Shown one piece after another: positions 8,178 to 16,856 of a DNA stretch of 44,271 bases. Every line of letters starts with the position of its first letter. Within the stretch, counting starts at the first letter, position 1. The notes under the pieces were generated by a model. The model had not been told where the DNA came from and did not search any database. It saw nothing but the letters and a program-made list of their open reading frames with translations. The translations under genes and the position numbers were made by a program. This DNA comes from Candidatus Gastranaerophilales bacterium (GTDB lineage Bacteria > Cyanobacteriota > Vampirovibrionia > Gastranaerophilales > Gastranaerophilaceae), in contig UNSJ01000015.1 of assembly GCA_900548405.1 (NCBI GenBank), positions 1 through 44,271 of the forward strand. The letters run 5' to 3'.

Positions 8178-8936
8178 ATGATAGAAAAACCTAAAACTGC
8201 TAAAGACAGAATTATTTTAGCATTAGATGTTGACAATTTAAATGAAGCTGAGGCTCTGGTTAGAGAGTTAAAGGATTATGTCGGTTATTTCAAGGTGGGC
8301 TTGCCTTTAATTGTTAACTACGGATTTGAAGCTTTCAGACTGTTGGAAGAACATGGGGCAAAGTGTTATTATGACTGTAAATTCCATGATATTCCTCATA
8401 CCGTTCAAAAAGCTTGTATAAGTTTAGTAAAAAACAATATTGATTTTTTTAATGTGCACATTCAAGGCGGATCCAAAATGACATCCTCTGTTGTAAAGGC
8501 TTCGCGTGCGGCGGCTAAATCTATGGGAATTGAACCTCCTACAATTCTGGGTGTAACACTACTTTCAAGTTTTGGTCAAAGAACATTAACAACAGAGCTT
8601 TGTGTTGATAAAAGTATTGAAGATTATGTGCTTCAATTGGCAAAAGTCGCATCTGAAAGCGGATTAGACGGAGTTGTTGCAAGTGCTGAGGATGCAAAAA
8701 GAATAAGAAAAGAACTTGGTGAAGATTTCTTGATTTTATGTCCTGCAACTCGCCCTACCTGGGCATCTGTTAATGATCAGGTAAGAGTTGATACTCCTCA
8801 TCATGCAATTATGGCTGGTGTGGATTTTATGGTTGTCGGAAGACCTATTACTGCTGCGGATGATAAAGTTGCAGCTGCAAAATTGATTATCGATGAAATT
8901 GATACGGCTTTGCAAGAGAAAAATGTAGCTGTTTAA
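8178..8936 (+). CDS. pyrF: Orotidine 5'-phosphate decarboxylase
   Basis: The last step of UMP synthesis: decarboxylation of OMP. The protein is 252 aa from the ATG at 8178. It shows the N-terminal strand IILALDVDN, the catalytic tetrad region YDCKFHDIPHT (Asp-x-Lys-x-x-Asp, the family signature) and the phosphate-binding end MVVGRPITAA. The frame is open to a TTG at 8139, but residues before IEKPKTAKDR do not look conserved and the 252-aa form fits the family's usual 230-270 aa. Its TAA overlaps the convergent comEC stop by 4 bp. Confidence 0.95.
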   Translation: MIEKPKTAKDRIILALDVDNLNEAEALVRELKDYVGYFKVGLPLIVNYGFEAFRLLEEHGAKCYYDCKFHDIPHTVQKACISLVKNNIDFFNVHIQGGSKMTSSVVKASRAAAKSMGIEPPTILGVTLLSSFGQRTLTTELCVDKSIEDYVLQLAKVASESGLDGVVASAEDAKRIRKELGEDFLILCPATRPTWASVNDQVRVDTPHHAIMAGVDFMVVGRPITAADDKVAAAKLIIDEIDTALQEKNVAV

Positions 8937-11314
8937 TTTATTGTACTCATTTTTTTCGAAAGTATATATTTTCTTTTTTGCGGTGTGTATAAAAAGATAT
9001 AGTAGACTTCTCCGTCAGATGTAATTTTTATGGAATTATGTCTGTCAGTTCTGTATACATCCGTGTTTCTTAACATATCTAAAGTTCCTTTATTTGGATG
9101 TCCGAATGCATTTGGTCCTGTTGAAATTATTGAGGTTTGTGTATTCAGATGCTTAAGCATATTATTGTCAACGACATGCGGACCTCCGTGGTGTCCGACC
9201 TTTAATACTTCTACGTTATGCGGAATATCTTGTTTGATGCTGCTGAAAGCCTTTACGCCAGCATCACCCGTGAAAAGCATATCAAAATCTTTGTAGCTCA
9301 AAAGTGTAATAATTGATTTTTCATTGTCTTCTTGTTCATCGGCAATATATGTTTGCATATTTAAATCATTTTCAAGATATATCGTACTGTTATTTTCGGG
9401 AATTTTAACCGGAATTTTCAATTCTCTAACTGTTTTGTAAATATTTATTGATGTCATTGTTTTGTCTTTAAAGGAGTTAATATAAACCTGTTTGACTTTA
9501 AGGTTTTTCATAATATCAACAGCTCCGCCCGAATGGTCATTATCAAAGTGAGTGATAATTAATCCTTCTATATTTTTAATTCCTCTGTCTTTTAAATATT
9601 TTATAATTATTGAATTTGCCTGGGCTTTGCTTCCTTTGTAGCCTGCTCTGCCGGTATCTATAATAAAGTATTTATTTTTAGGCGTTTTAATAAGAAAACA
9701 ATCGGCATTTTGCACATCAAATGTAATTATGTTCAGTTCTTTTGACGGAAGTGAAATTGTGGAAAAACAAAGGATTAGAGCAAGTGCTGCACAAAATGTG
9801 ATAAGTCTTTTTGAAAATCCTGTTTTAATAGCAAGAGTTAATAAAAGAATTATGGTGTAGTATATAATAACCTGAACAATGCTCGGGTGAGTTGTTGTAA
9901 TAAGTGAATTCGGAAGATTTGCAAAGAAATTTGAGATGAAAACAAGAATATGTAGTACATAATTTAGTATAAAATCTATAACCATACATATTCCGTCAGT
10001 GTACGGTGAAAAAATTGCAATAATAGAACTTACGAATCCTCCAAAACTGATTACGCTTAAGAAAGGCATACTCAAAACGTTTGCAAATACAGAATAAAGG
10101 CTTATTGTGTTAAAATAAAACATTTGAATAGGCGCAACCCAAATTTGTGCAACAATAGGTATCAAAATTGCTCCGGTAAGCCAGTTTGGTATTGGAAGTT
10201 CTTTATATCTTTCAAAGATTACATTTGCAGTGGTTAAAAGTCCAAAAGTAACTATGAATGATAATTGAAAGCCGACATCGTTTATAAAAGCAGGGTTATA
10301 AATAAGCATTATCATTGCAACAACAGAAAGCAGCGAAACACTATGTGCATCTCTGTCAATTAATTTACCCGTTAAAATAAGTAAAAGCATTAACGCAGCA
10401 CGGATTACCGAAGCTCCAAGTCCTGTCATCATTGTGTAAATTATTATAATTCCCATACCTGTTAAAACAGTAAACTTAAAAGGAGCACGAATACGTTTTA
10501 GAAAAAATACCCAAAAACCGTAAATAAAAGCCACATTCATTCCTGATGCTGCAAGTATATGCAAAAGACCTGAATTTACAAATGAGGCTTTGATATAATC
10601 TGGAGGAGCAACAGCATCATCGCCAAATACTATTCCTCCTAAAATTTCCAAATTAGGTGATTTCAAATATTTAGCATGAACATTTACTATCTTATCCCGC
10701 AGGTTATTTAAGTTTTGTAGGAACTTCCATTTAAAAGTCAGTTTAGATTTTATTATTTGGGCATTGTCACTGTAAAATACCGTGAAAGTGTCAAAGTTTC
10801 TCAAATATTTTCCGTAATCAAATTGTGATGGGTTGCTGGCTTTAAAAGGCGCCCTTAATTTACCTGTAAGCTGATAAAAGTTTCCTATTTTATATTGAGA
10901 AAAGTCTTCATCTGTAAGTGTAACCAATGTTTTGCCATTTACATTTTCGCCGTTAATTTTTTCTGCTTTTAAAAAGAATTTTGTTTTATCAGGAGTATTG
11001 CTGTTAGGAATTGTTATTATCTGACCTTCAATTGTTGCTTCTGTTGGAGCAAAAGGCAAAAGACCGTCAGTTGTATGTATTCTTAAATATGAATTAAAGA
11101 AACCGAAGTAAAATATAAATATCCAAAACAGAACATATTTTGGTGAGAGATAATTTTTAATAACAGCAATTATGCCGAGTAAACTTAAAAGCGCGGAACA
11201 TAAAATTGCATTGTCATTAAAATATGCAAGTATACCTGACATAAATATAATTGCAGTAATAAACATTACGGCATTTTTATTTTGTAATGAAGTATTTATT
11301 GCATTTCTAATCAT
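8933..11314 (-). CDS. comEC: ComEC/Rec2 DNA-uptake channel
   Basis: A 793-aa inner-membrane competence protein that moves single-stranded DNA into the cytoplasm during transformation. Domains in order: two or three N-terminal membrane helices, an OB-like soluble domain (about 80-190), the multi-helix Competence domain (about 220-520, with LLHILAASGMNVAF and GLGASVIRAALML) and a C-terminal metallo-beta-lactamase-like domain with LIITHFDNDHSGG near 585, VGHHGG and a TGDAG motif. The length fits full ComEC. The start is ATG at 11314 with no strong ribosome site. Together with the two prepilin-like genes in the window it fits natural transformation, although the pseudopilins are not shown to belong to that system. 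Confidence 0.95.
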   Translation of the reverse strand: MIRNAINTSLQNKNAVMFITAIIFMSGILAYFNDNAILCSALLSLLGIIAVIKNYLSPKYVLFWIFIFYFGFFNSYLRIHTTDGLLPFAPTEATIEGQIITIPNSNTPDKTKFFLKAEKINGENVNGKTLVTLTDEDFSQYKIGNFYQLTGKLRAPFKASNPSQFDYGKYLRNFDTFTVFYSDNAQIIKSKLTFKWKFLQNLNNLRDKIVNVHAKYLKSPNLEILGGIVFGDDAVAPPDYIKASFVNSGLLHILAASGMNVAFIYGFWVFFLKRIRAPFKFTVLTGMGIIIIYTMMTGLGASVIRAALMLLLILTGKLIDRDAHSVSLLSVVAMIMLIYNPAFINDVGFQLSFIVTFGLLTTANVIFERYKELPIPNWLTGAILIPIVAQIWVAPIQMFYFNTISLYSVFANVLSMPFLSVISFGGFVSSIIAIFSPYTDGICMVIDFILNYVLHILVFISNFFANLPNSLITTTHPSIVQVIIYYTIILLLTLAIKTGFSKRLITFCAALALILCFSTISLPSKELNIITFDVQNADCFLIKTPKNKYFIIDTGRAGYKGSKAQANSIIIKYLKDRGIKNIEGLIITHFDNDHSGGAVDIMKNLKVKQVYINSFKDKTMTSINIYKTVRELKIPVKIPENNSTIYLENDLNMQTYIADEQEDNEKSIITLLSYKDFDMLFTGDAGVKAFSSIKQDIPHNVEVLKVGHHGGPHVVDNNMLKHLNTQTSIISTGPNAFGHPNKGTLDMLRNTDVYRTDRHNSIKITSDGEVYYIFLYTPQKRKYILSKKMSTIN

Positions 11315-11360
11315 TAAAAATATAATATATCAAAATAATGTAACGCGTTGTAAAAACTTC

Positions 11361-11392
11361 AAAAAAAACGGGAACCATTTTCCCGTTTTTTC
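11361..11392 (-). terminator. Intrinsic terminator of the GH10-like operon
   Basis: An 11-bp stem (11364-11374 with 11380-11390, core ACGGGAA/TTCCCGT) closes a CCATT loop and is flanked by A-runs and T-runs. It lies directly after the minus-strand hydrolase stop at 11395. Confidence 0.9.
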
Positions 11393-11394
11393 TA

Positions 11395-13347
11395 TTATTT
11401 AAATATCCACCAGCCTTTACGCTTTTGCGAAGGTTGAATTTGAGGCTGAGGCTGATACATTTGTCGTCCTCTTATAGGAGAGTGGGAAGCAAATACGCTT
11501 GTAGAAAGAGTATTTGCATATTTGTTATTAAGGTGTGCATAGTCAAATAATATTACGCCGTTTGCATTTACTTTTCTTGCTTCATGAATTTGTCTGATTA
11601 AATCTTCATCAGTCCCGCTCATAAATGTAACAAACAAACCTGCATAAAAGTCTGTATTTGGAGATTTAACTTTTAAAACATCCTGCATCATTTGATTAGC
11701 CATTTTGGAATCACAGGTTAAAAATAATGGTGTGAAAGCATTTAAGTAATTGCGGGTTGTCCAGGTTTTCCAATCTTGCTGTTTATTATCAAGAGCAGCT
11801 TGTCTGTCAGGGAAAATTACCGCACTTATATAAGTGTTTGTTCTTCTGCCTTGATCACCAATCTTTTTAACCATATTGGTTACTTTTTCGCGTCTGTAAT
11901 TATTCCATTCAAGCCATAGAGGATCTGATTTTACCAAATCAATAGGATCTACTCCAAAAATATTTTTGAAATCATTTCTTGCATATTCCGTGTAGCCCCA
12001 GCTTGACATTTCATTTGTTCCGACTGTGTTCGGGTATCTTATGTAATCAAGATTAATTCCGTCAGGTTTGTATCTTGTAATTATTTCTTCTGTAAGCTTT
12101 GTTATAAAATCCTGAACATAAGGGTTTGCGGGATCTAAGAAGTAACCGTTATGTTCTGATGTTGATTTTGATGGCAGAGTTGAGGCATAATCTTTTTTTG
12201 TTTTATTTCCCCAGGAAGGATTTTTAGCAAGTATACTGTTTGGATTATCATTTGGTGATTGATTGCCTGCATAGAAAGTTTCAAACCATGTATGAACTTT
12301 TATACCGCGTTTATGTGCTTCTCTTATCCAGATTTCCAAAGGGTCGATTCCTGCAAATTTTTCATATTGTGTTGTAAAGCCATATGCGGCCATAGTTTTA
12401 CTCGGGAAAATTGTTTTACCGTGAAAATATGTTTCTATAAATACATTATCAATTCCTGTTTGCTGCAATCTGTTTAATGTTGCAATAATTTCTGCTTCGC
12501 TTGTTTCTGTCGGTCTTAACCAAACACCTTTCAGCTCACCTTTTTTATATGGAACAACACTTTTTATTGCATCATTAGATGCTTCTATTGCCAGTTTAGA
12601 ATATTTTTGTACTTCATCCGGATTTTTTCTTGCTTTTTTTAAGTAATCCTTTGCATCGTTTATATAACTGTTTGGAAGTTTCCAGTTGTAATCGGGGCTT
12701 AATGCACGATAATAGCTCAGCATCTGTTCGGCTTCTGATATTTTCTTTTCTGATTCAAAGATGTAGCTTTCTGAAGTTGTATATGTATAAACTAAGTTTG
12801 CTGTTCTGTCTATATATATTTTTGTTCCTACTTTTATACTTGAATTCATCCAGGTTTTAGCTTTTCCATGACCGCTTATAACAATACCGTTTGGAGGAAT
12901 AAGAGAATCCGCACCGGAAAGTTCTGTTACTGTATTGCCTTCCACAACAGCTTCCGCACCAAATTCATTTGTATTTGTACGGGGACCGTAATTTGATGTA
13001 TAAATTACTAACTGGTTAATGCCTCTGGCACCCGGAAGGTAACTGCCAGTTCTGTTTGTGAACGCAGTCGGATCAATGGCATTAATCCAAGCTTTTGTAT
13101 AGCTGAAGACTACTTCACCCTTTGCAGGTTCATAGGGTTTAAAAACCGGAGCCGTTTCTTCAGGGATTATGAGATTCATCTCGGAATTATCAAGACACGT
13201 CGAAGGCTCTGTTACAACCGGCATAGTCTGCTCCATTGCAGCAGGTCTTTTTCTGGCTGTCAGCATCGGTGATATCTCATCAGCCATACAGTTTACAGCT
13301 GTTAGCGCTATTACTGCAAATGCTGTTATAATATGTTTAAGTCTCAT
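11395..13347 (-). CDS. Exported GH10-like glycosyl hydrolase (GHL10/DUF187)
   Basis: A 650-aa protein with a signal peptide (LKHIITAFAVIALTAVNC, likely cut after CMA). Residues about 270-600 are the GHL10 TIM-barrel: GELKGVWLRPTE, then NVFIETYFHGKTIFPS, GIKVHTWFETFYAG and the segment PDGINLDYIRYP with the Asp and Tyr typical of the family. GHL10 proteins such as YngK are presumed cell-wall or exopolysaccharide hydrolases; no substrate can be assigned. The N-terminal 250 residues contain a beta-rich region with GARGINQLVIYTSN and RTANLVYTYT plus a helical linker. It is the last gene of a three-gene exported operon, 7 bp after the TPR gene. Confidence 0.88.
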   Translation of the reverse strand: MRLKHIITAFAVIALTAVNCMADEISPMLTARKRPAAMEQTMPVVTEPSTCLDNSEMNLIIPEETAPVFKPYEPAKGEVVFSYTKAWINAIDPTAFTNRTGSYLPGARGINQLVIYTSNYGPRTNTNEFGAEAVVEGNTVTELSGADSLIPPNGIVISGHGKAKTWMNSSIKVGTKIYIDRTANLVYTYTTSESYIFESEKKISEAEQMLSYYRALSPDYNWKLPNSYINDAKDYLKKARKNPDEVQKYSKLAIEASNDAIKSVVPYKKGELKGVWLRPTETSEAEIIATLNRLQQTGIDNVFIETYFHGKTIFPSKTMAAYGFTTQYEKFAGIDPLEIWIREAHKRGIKVHTWFETFYAGNQSPNDNPNSILAKNPSWGNKTKKDYASTLPSKSTSEHNGYFLDPANPYVQDFITKLTEEIITRYKPDGINLDYIRYPNTVGTNEMSSWGYTEYARNDFKNIFGVDPIDLVKSDPLWLEWNNYRREKVTNMVKKIGDQGRRTNTYISAVIFPDRQAALDNKQQDWKTWTTRNYLNAFTPLFLTCDSKMANQMMQDVLKVKSPNTDFYAGLFVTFMSGTDEDLIRQIHEARKVNANGVILFDYAHLNNKYANTLSTSVFASHSPIRGRQMYQPQPQIQPSQKRKGWWIFK

Positions 13348-13354
13348 TTTCCTC

Positions 13355-14017
13355 CTACTCCCTGATAAAATGATAATATTCCGATTTGTCGTAATTTAAC
13401 TCGTTTAATGATTGTATTTTTTGTCGTAGTTCAACATTGTTCGGGTTCATTGAATATGATACCTCATAAAACTTTTTTGCGTTAACTAAATCTGCAAATT
13501 TTTCATAAATTGTTGCAAGTCTTAAATTTAAATCGTAACGATTGTTTAAACCGTTGTTGTATGCAATGTTATAATAACGCAAGGCTCTTTTGTAATCGTT
13601 TCTTTTAAAATAAAATTCGCCAAAATAAAAATTGGCATAAGGGTTATTTACATCAAGGTTTGAAGCCTTGTAAAAATATTCCTTTGCCAATCTGTTATTA
13701 TTTTTTTCATCATAGATACGTGCAAGTTGTATATAAGGTGTAATCTGTGAGTAATCAATTTTGGTTAGAAGATAGTATTTGCTCATAGCCGCATTTAAGT
13801 ATTGTTCTTTAAACAGTTCATCAGATGAAGTGATGAATTTCTCAAAATATTCATCAGCTTCTTTTTGTATAGCAGCGGCATTTAATTTTGAATAATCAAA
13901 TAAAACAGAATTGTACTCTAAATACCCTGATTGAGCAGCATAAGAATGACTGCAAGAGAGTATTAATAAAGTTATAAACAGAGCGGATACTTTATTAAAA
14001 ACTCTATAAATCTTCAT
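13355..14017 (-). CDS. Exported TPR-repeat protein (possible lipoprotein)
   Basis: A 220-aa protein with a signal peptide (VSALFITLLILSCSHSYA). LILSC could be a lipobox, otherwise cleavage after SYA is likely. TPR-type helical pairs cover about residues 60-200 (for example PYIQLARIYDEK, PYANFYFGEFYFKRN and the segment LNLRLATIYEKFADLVNAKK). TPR proteins hold complexes together; here the partner is probably the neighbouring secreted proteins. The ATG at 14017 overlaps the end of the upstream gene, suggesting translational coupling; an ATG at 14041 is also in frame. Confidence 0.8.
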   Translation of the reverse strand: MKIYRVFNKVSALFITLLILSCSHSYAAQSGYLEYNSVLFDYSKLNAAAIQKEADEYFEKFITSSDELFKEQYLNAAMSKYYLLTKIDYSQITPYIQLARIYDEKNNNRLAKEYFYKASNLDVNNPYANFYFGEFYFKRNDYKRALRYYNIAYNNGLNNRYDLNLRLATIYEKFADLVNAKKFYEVSYSMNPNNVELRQKIQSLNELNYDKSEYYHFIRE

Positions 14018-14321
14018 AGCTTGGAGCGGTATGAATTTCATGATTCATAAATGAATGATCATCAAGTGCAGGATCAACATACATCACAAATTTTCTAAAC
14101 CATTTTACAAACGGTTGATTATAATATTCTTTTTCAACAGGTTCTGTCATAGGTTCACCGTTAACTTGAGCCTTTGCTTTGTTTACAACATTTATAGTTG
14201 ATTGAGAATAACCGTGATTTCTTAAATAAGCATCGCTTGCAGTATCATCGACGGTTAATTCGGCAGCAGCCGGGAGTGCTATAAAACCTATTAAACTTAA
14301 AATAAATAAAACTTTTTTCAT
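14004..14321 (-). CDS. Small secreted protein, unknown
   Basis: A 105-aa protein with a clear signal peptide (KKVLFILSLIGFIALPAAA, cut before ELTVDD). The mature part is about 85 residues, acidic, with an aromatic stretch (QPFVKWFRKFVMYVDPAL). No family is recognised. It opens the operon with the TPR protein and the GH10-like hydrolase. I start it at the ATG at 14321, five bases after AGAGG, rather than the in-frame GTG at 14327. Confidence 0.75.
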   Translation of the reverse strand: MKKVLFILSLIGFIALPAAAELTVDDTASDAYLRNHGYSQSTINVVNKAKAQVNGEPMTEPVEKEYYNQPFVKWFRKFVMYVDPALDDHSFMNHEIHTAPSYEDL

Positions 14322-14340
14322 TTCCACCTCTGTTTATAAC

Positions 14341-14369
14341 ATTATATTATTTTTCATGAGTAGTTACAA
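14341..14369 (-). promoter_or_regulatory. Sigma70-type promoter of the exported operon
   Basis: On the minus strand TTGTAA (14364-14369) and a perfect TATAAT (14341-14346) are separated by 17 bp, about 20 bp upstream of the small secreted protein's ATG at 14321. Confidence 0.7.
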
Positions 14370-14405
14370 GATTATTATAATTTCTTTACATAAATAAATC
14401 ATATA

Positions 14406-15461
14406 TTATTTGGATGATTTTGTTATAATTTCTTCTAACTTTTCAAGCAGCTGATCTTCCGGTACTTTTGCTATAATTTCGCCTTTTTTGAAAATGTAGC
14501 CTTCATTGATGCCGCCTGCAATTCCATAGTCAGCGTGTTTTGCTTCACCGGGACCGTTTACGGCGCATCCCATTGTGGCAATGGTTATAGGTTCTTTAAT
14601 ATTTTTAAATCTTTCTTCAACTTTTTTTGCAAGTCCGATTAAGTCAATTTGAGTTCTACCGCATGTCGGACAGGATACAAAGTTAACACCTTTTTCTCTC
14701 AAGCCTAAACTTTTTAAAATTTCAAATCCTGCTGTTACTTCTTCAACGGGGTTTTCAGTTAAGGAAACTCTTATTGTATCACCTATTCCTTCTGCCAATA
14801 GTGTTCCTAAACCTACTGATGATTTTATCAATCCGCCTCTTAATGTTCCTGCCTCTGTAACACCTAAGTGCAGAGGGTAAGGTATTTTTTCTGCAATTGA
14901 GCGATAAGCTTCAATTGTAGTTAATACATCGGAAGATTTTAAAGATACTTTAATAAGGTCAAAGTCAAGGTCTTCTAATATTTTTATATGTCCAAGTGCG
15001 CTTAATACCATTTTTTCTGATAACGGTATATTTTTATCTTGCAGTTCTTTTTCTAAAGAGCCTGCATTTACACCTATTCTTATAGGTATCTGCTGATGTT
15101 TTGCAAGAGTTACAACTTTTTCTACATTTTCTTTTTTTCCAATGTTGCCGGGGTTTAAACGTAATGCGTTTATTCCGTTATTTATACATTGGATTGCAAG
15201 CCTGTAATCAAAGTGTATATCTGCAATTAAAGGTACAGGTGATTTTTTTACAATTTCTTTTACGGCATCAGCCGCATCTTTATTTAATACAGCAAGTCTG
15301 ACAAGTTCGCATCCTTTATCGGCCATCTCGTTAATTTGGGTTAAAGTGGCCTGTACATCGCGGGTATCGGTGTTGCACATTGATTGAACGCTGATTAATG
15401 AATTACCGCCTATTTTTACATTTCCGATTGTTAACTCTTTTGATTTTCTTCTTTTTATCAT
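14406..15461 (-). CDS. ispG: 4-hydroxy-3-methylbut-2-enyl diphosphate synthase (IspG/GcpE)
   Basis: IspG makes HMBPP from MEcPP in the MEP isoprenoid pathway using a [4Fe-4S] cluster. The 351-aa protein has the TIM-barrel start IGNVKIGGNSLISVQSM, the strand PLIADIHFDYRLA and the C-terminal iron-sulfur domain with SCPTCGRTQIDL and TMGCAVNGPGEA (Cys-x2-Cys plus the third Cys). The length fits the bacterial form without the plant/Chlamydia insert. No strong ribosome site is visible before the ATG. It is divergent from the phosphoesterase gene, with only 40 bp between starts. Confidence 0.97.
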   Translation of the reverse strand: MIKRRKSKELTIGNVKIGGNSLISVQSMCNTDTRDVQATLTQINEMADKGCELVRLAVLNKDAADAVKEIVKKSPVPLIADIHFDYRLAIQCINNGINALRLNPGNIGKKENVEKVVTLAKHQQIPIRIGVNAGSLEKELQDKNIPLSEKMVLSALGHIKILEDLDFDLIKVSLKSSDVLTTIEAYRSIAEKIPYPLHLGVTEAGTLRGGLIKSSVGLGTLLAEGIGDTIRVSLTENPVEEVTAGFEILKSLGLREKGVNFVSCPTCGRTQIDLIGLAKKVEERFKNIKEPITIATMGCAVNGPGEAKHADYGIAGGINEGYIFKKGEIIAKVPEDQLLEKLEEIITKSSK

Positions 15462-15501
15462 ATTATTATTTTATCACAAAGAAGATATTCGGAGGTTAAT
15501 T

Positions 15502-16236
15502 ATGAAAATCGCGGTAATTTCTGATATTCACGGTAATTTTCAGGCTCTTGACAGTGTTTTAGATGACATGAGAAAAAATCATGCAGAACAAGTTTTTTGT
15601 CTTGGAGATTTGGCAATGGCAGGACCGCAGCCCAGACTTATCATTGATTTGATATCGAAAAAATCTGATTGGGTTGTTATACAGGGGAATACCGATAAGA
15701 TGATTGCTGATTTTTCTCCTGAAATCATGGAAAATGTTAAAAAAAGTTTTCCTATAATGGCAAATGCGCTTGCTGATGATGTTTATTTTATCGAGGATGA
15801 AATGAAGCAGTATCTTAAAAATTTACCTGCGCAAAAAGAAGTAGAAGTTGAAGGTGTAAAAGTTCTCCTTGTGCACGGTTCTCCCAGACGCAATAATGAA
15901 GACATATTACCAGACCTTCCTATAAAAAAAGTTGAGGAAATGATTGAAGGGACAAATGCGGACGTTATATTCTGCGGTCATACTCATATTCCTTGCGGTT
16001 ATCAGACAAGCAGAAAGCAGACAATAGTTAATGTCGGAAGTGTAGGTCGTCCGTTCACGGAGGATCCTAAAGCCTGTTATGTATTAGCAGAATTTCAGGA
16101 TGGAGGTTTCTCTATTGAACACAGATTTGTTGACTATGACAGAGAAATGGCAGCAAATATTTTACGGTCCAGAGATTTTGAAGGATCCGATAAATTAGCT
16201 CAAATGCTTATAAGTCCTTCTTCAAGACACCTTTAA
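15502..16236 (+). CDS. Calcineurin-like metallophosphoesterase (YfcE/MJ0936 type)
   Basis: A 244-aa cytosolic phosphoesterase. All metal-binding motifs are present: DIHGN (residues 8-12), GDLAMAGPQP, GNTD, VHGSPR and GHTHIP, and the segment IVNVGSVGRPF. It belongs to the compact Metallophos_2 group whose members hydrolyse phosphodiesters; the natural substrate is unknown. GGAGG precedes the ATG. Its 3' end overlaps the convergent FTG protein gene by 15 bp. Confidence 0.88.
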   Translation: MKIAVISDIHGNFQALDSVLDDMRKNHAEQVFCLGDLAMAGPQPRLIIDLISKKSDWVVIQGNTDKMIADFSPEIMENVKKSFPIMANALADDVYFIEDEMKQYLKNLPAQKEVEVEGVKVLLVHGSPRRNNEDILPDLPIKKVEEMIEGTNADVIFCGHTHIPCGYQTSRKQTIVNVGSVGRPFTEDPKACYVLAEFQDGGFSIEHRFVDYDREMAANILRSRDFEGSDKLAQMLISPSSRHL

Positions 16237-16695
16237 TTCTTTTGATGCATAGTTGATTAATTCCGGGATAATTTCTTCATAAGCAGCCACATCTTTTACT
16301 TTTGTTTTTAACTGGTTGTCTTCAAAGATTTGTCCTGAATTGCTTATTGCACAGTTTAAGTGTTTTGTCATGTTATTTTTTGCATAACTTGCATATTGAA
16401 CATAGAGAACTCTGTTTTCAGGGTTATTTCTTGATGCAATTGCAGTTACGTGAAAAGTTTGAATGTCAGGTTTATCAAACTTATATAGTTTGTTTAACTG
16501 CAATTTTTGTGCAAATTCTCTGACAAGTTCTGCATTTTCTGATGACAATTTAACCTTAGGAACTTTTACTCCCGTAAAACTTACACTGTCACAAGACTGT
16601 GTAAACTGTGCTCTTGGCTGAGCCGAATTTGTATTGTAATTTTTTTGTATTAAAGTATTTCGGGTAAAACTTATATTTCGAACAGCGCTAATCAT
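16222..16695 (-). CDS. Small protein with N-terminal SFTG motif, unknown
   Basis: A 157-aa protein with no known domain. The N-terminal ~45 residues are Asn/Gln/Ser/Thr-rich and end with SVSFTG (SFTG at residues 39-42), after which a compact alpha/beta region follows (TFHVTAIASRN, RVLYVQYASYA and a C-terminal helix). The same xFTG signature closes disordered N-terminal tails of the protein at 23694 and the GT5 protein at 40073. The tail might be a lineage-specific address tag, but that is inference. No signal peptide is seen. Confidence 0.7.
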   Translation of the reverse strand: MISAVRNISFTRNTLIQKNYNTNSAQPRAQFTQSCDSVSFTGVKVPKVKLSSENAELVREFAQKLQLNKLYKFDKPDIQTFHVTAIASRNNPENRVLYVQYASYAKNNMTKHLNCAISNSGQIFEDNQLKTKVKDVAAYEEIIPELINYASKELKVS

Positions 16696-16804
16696 GCTTC
16701 TAGCCTTTCTTAATTTAGGGTTATTTTATATTAAATCGTAAAAAAAATATTTTTTGCTATATATATTTTAAAAAGTTTACAAATCTATTTAAATATACCT
16801 GATT

Positions 16805-16830
16805 TTGCGAAAAATTTTGTTTGTGATAAT
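16805..16830 (+). promoter_or_regulatory. Promoter of the sugar-kinase/O-antigen operon
   Basis: TTGCGA (16805-16810) and an extended -10 TGTGATAAT (GATAAT 16825-16830). The 14-bp spacer is short, so the TGn extension is probably important. AAGGAAG follows 7 bp before the ATG at 16857. Confidence 0.5.
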
Positions 16831-16856
16831 ATTCTTTTATATAAGGAAGTTATTTT

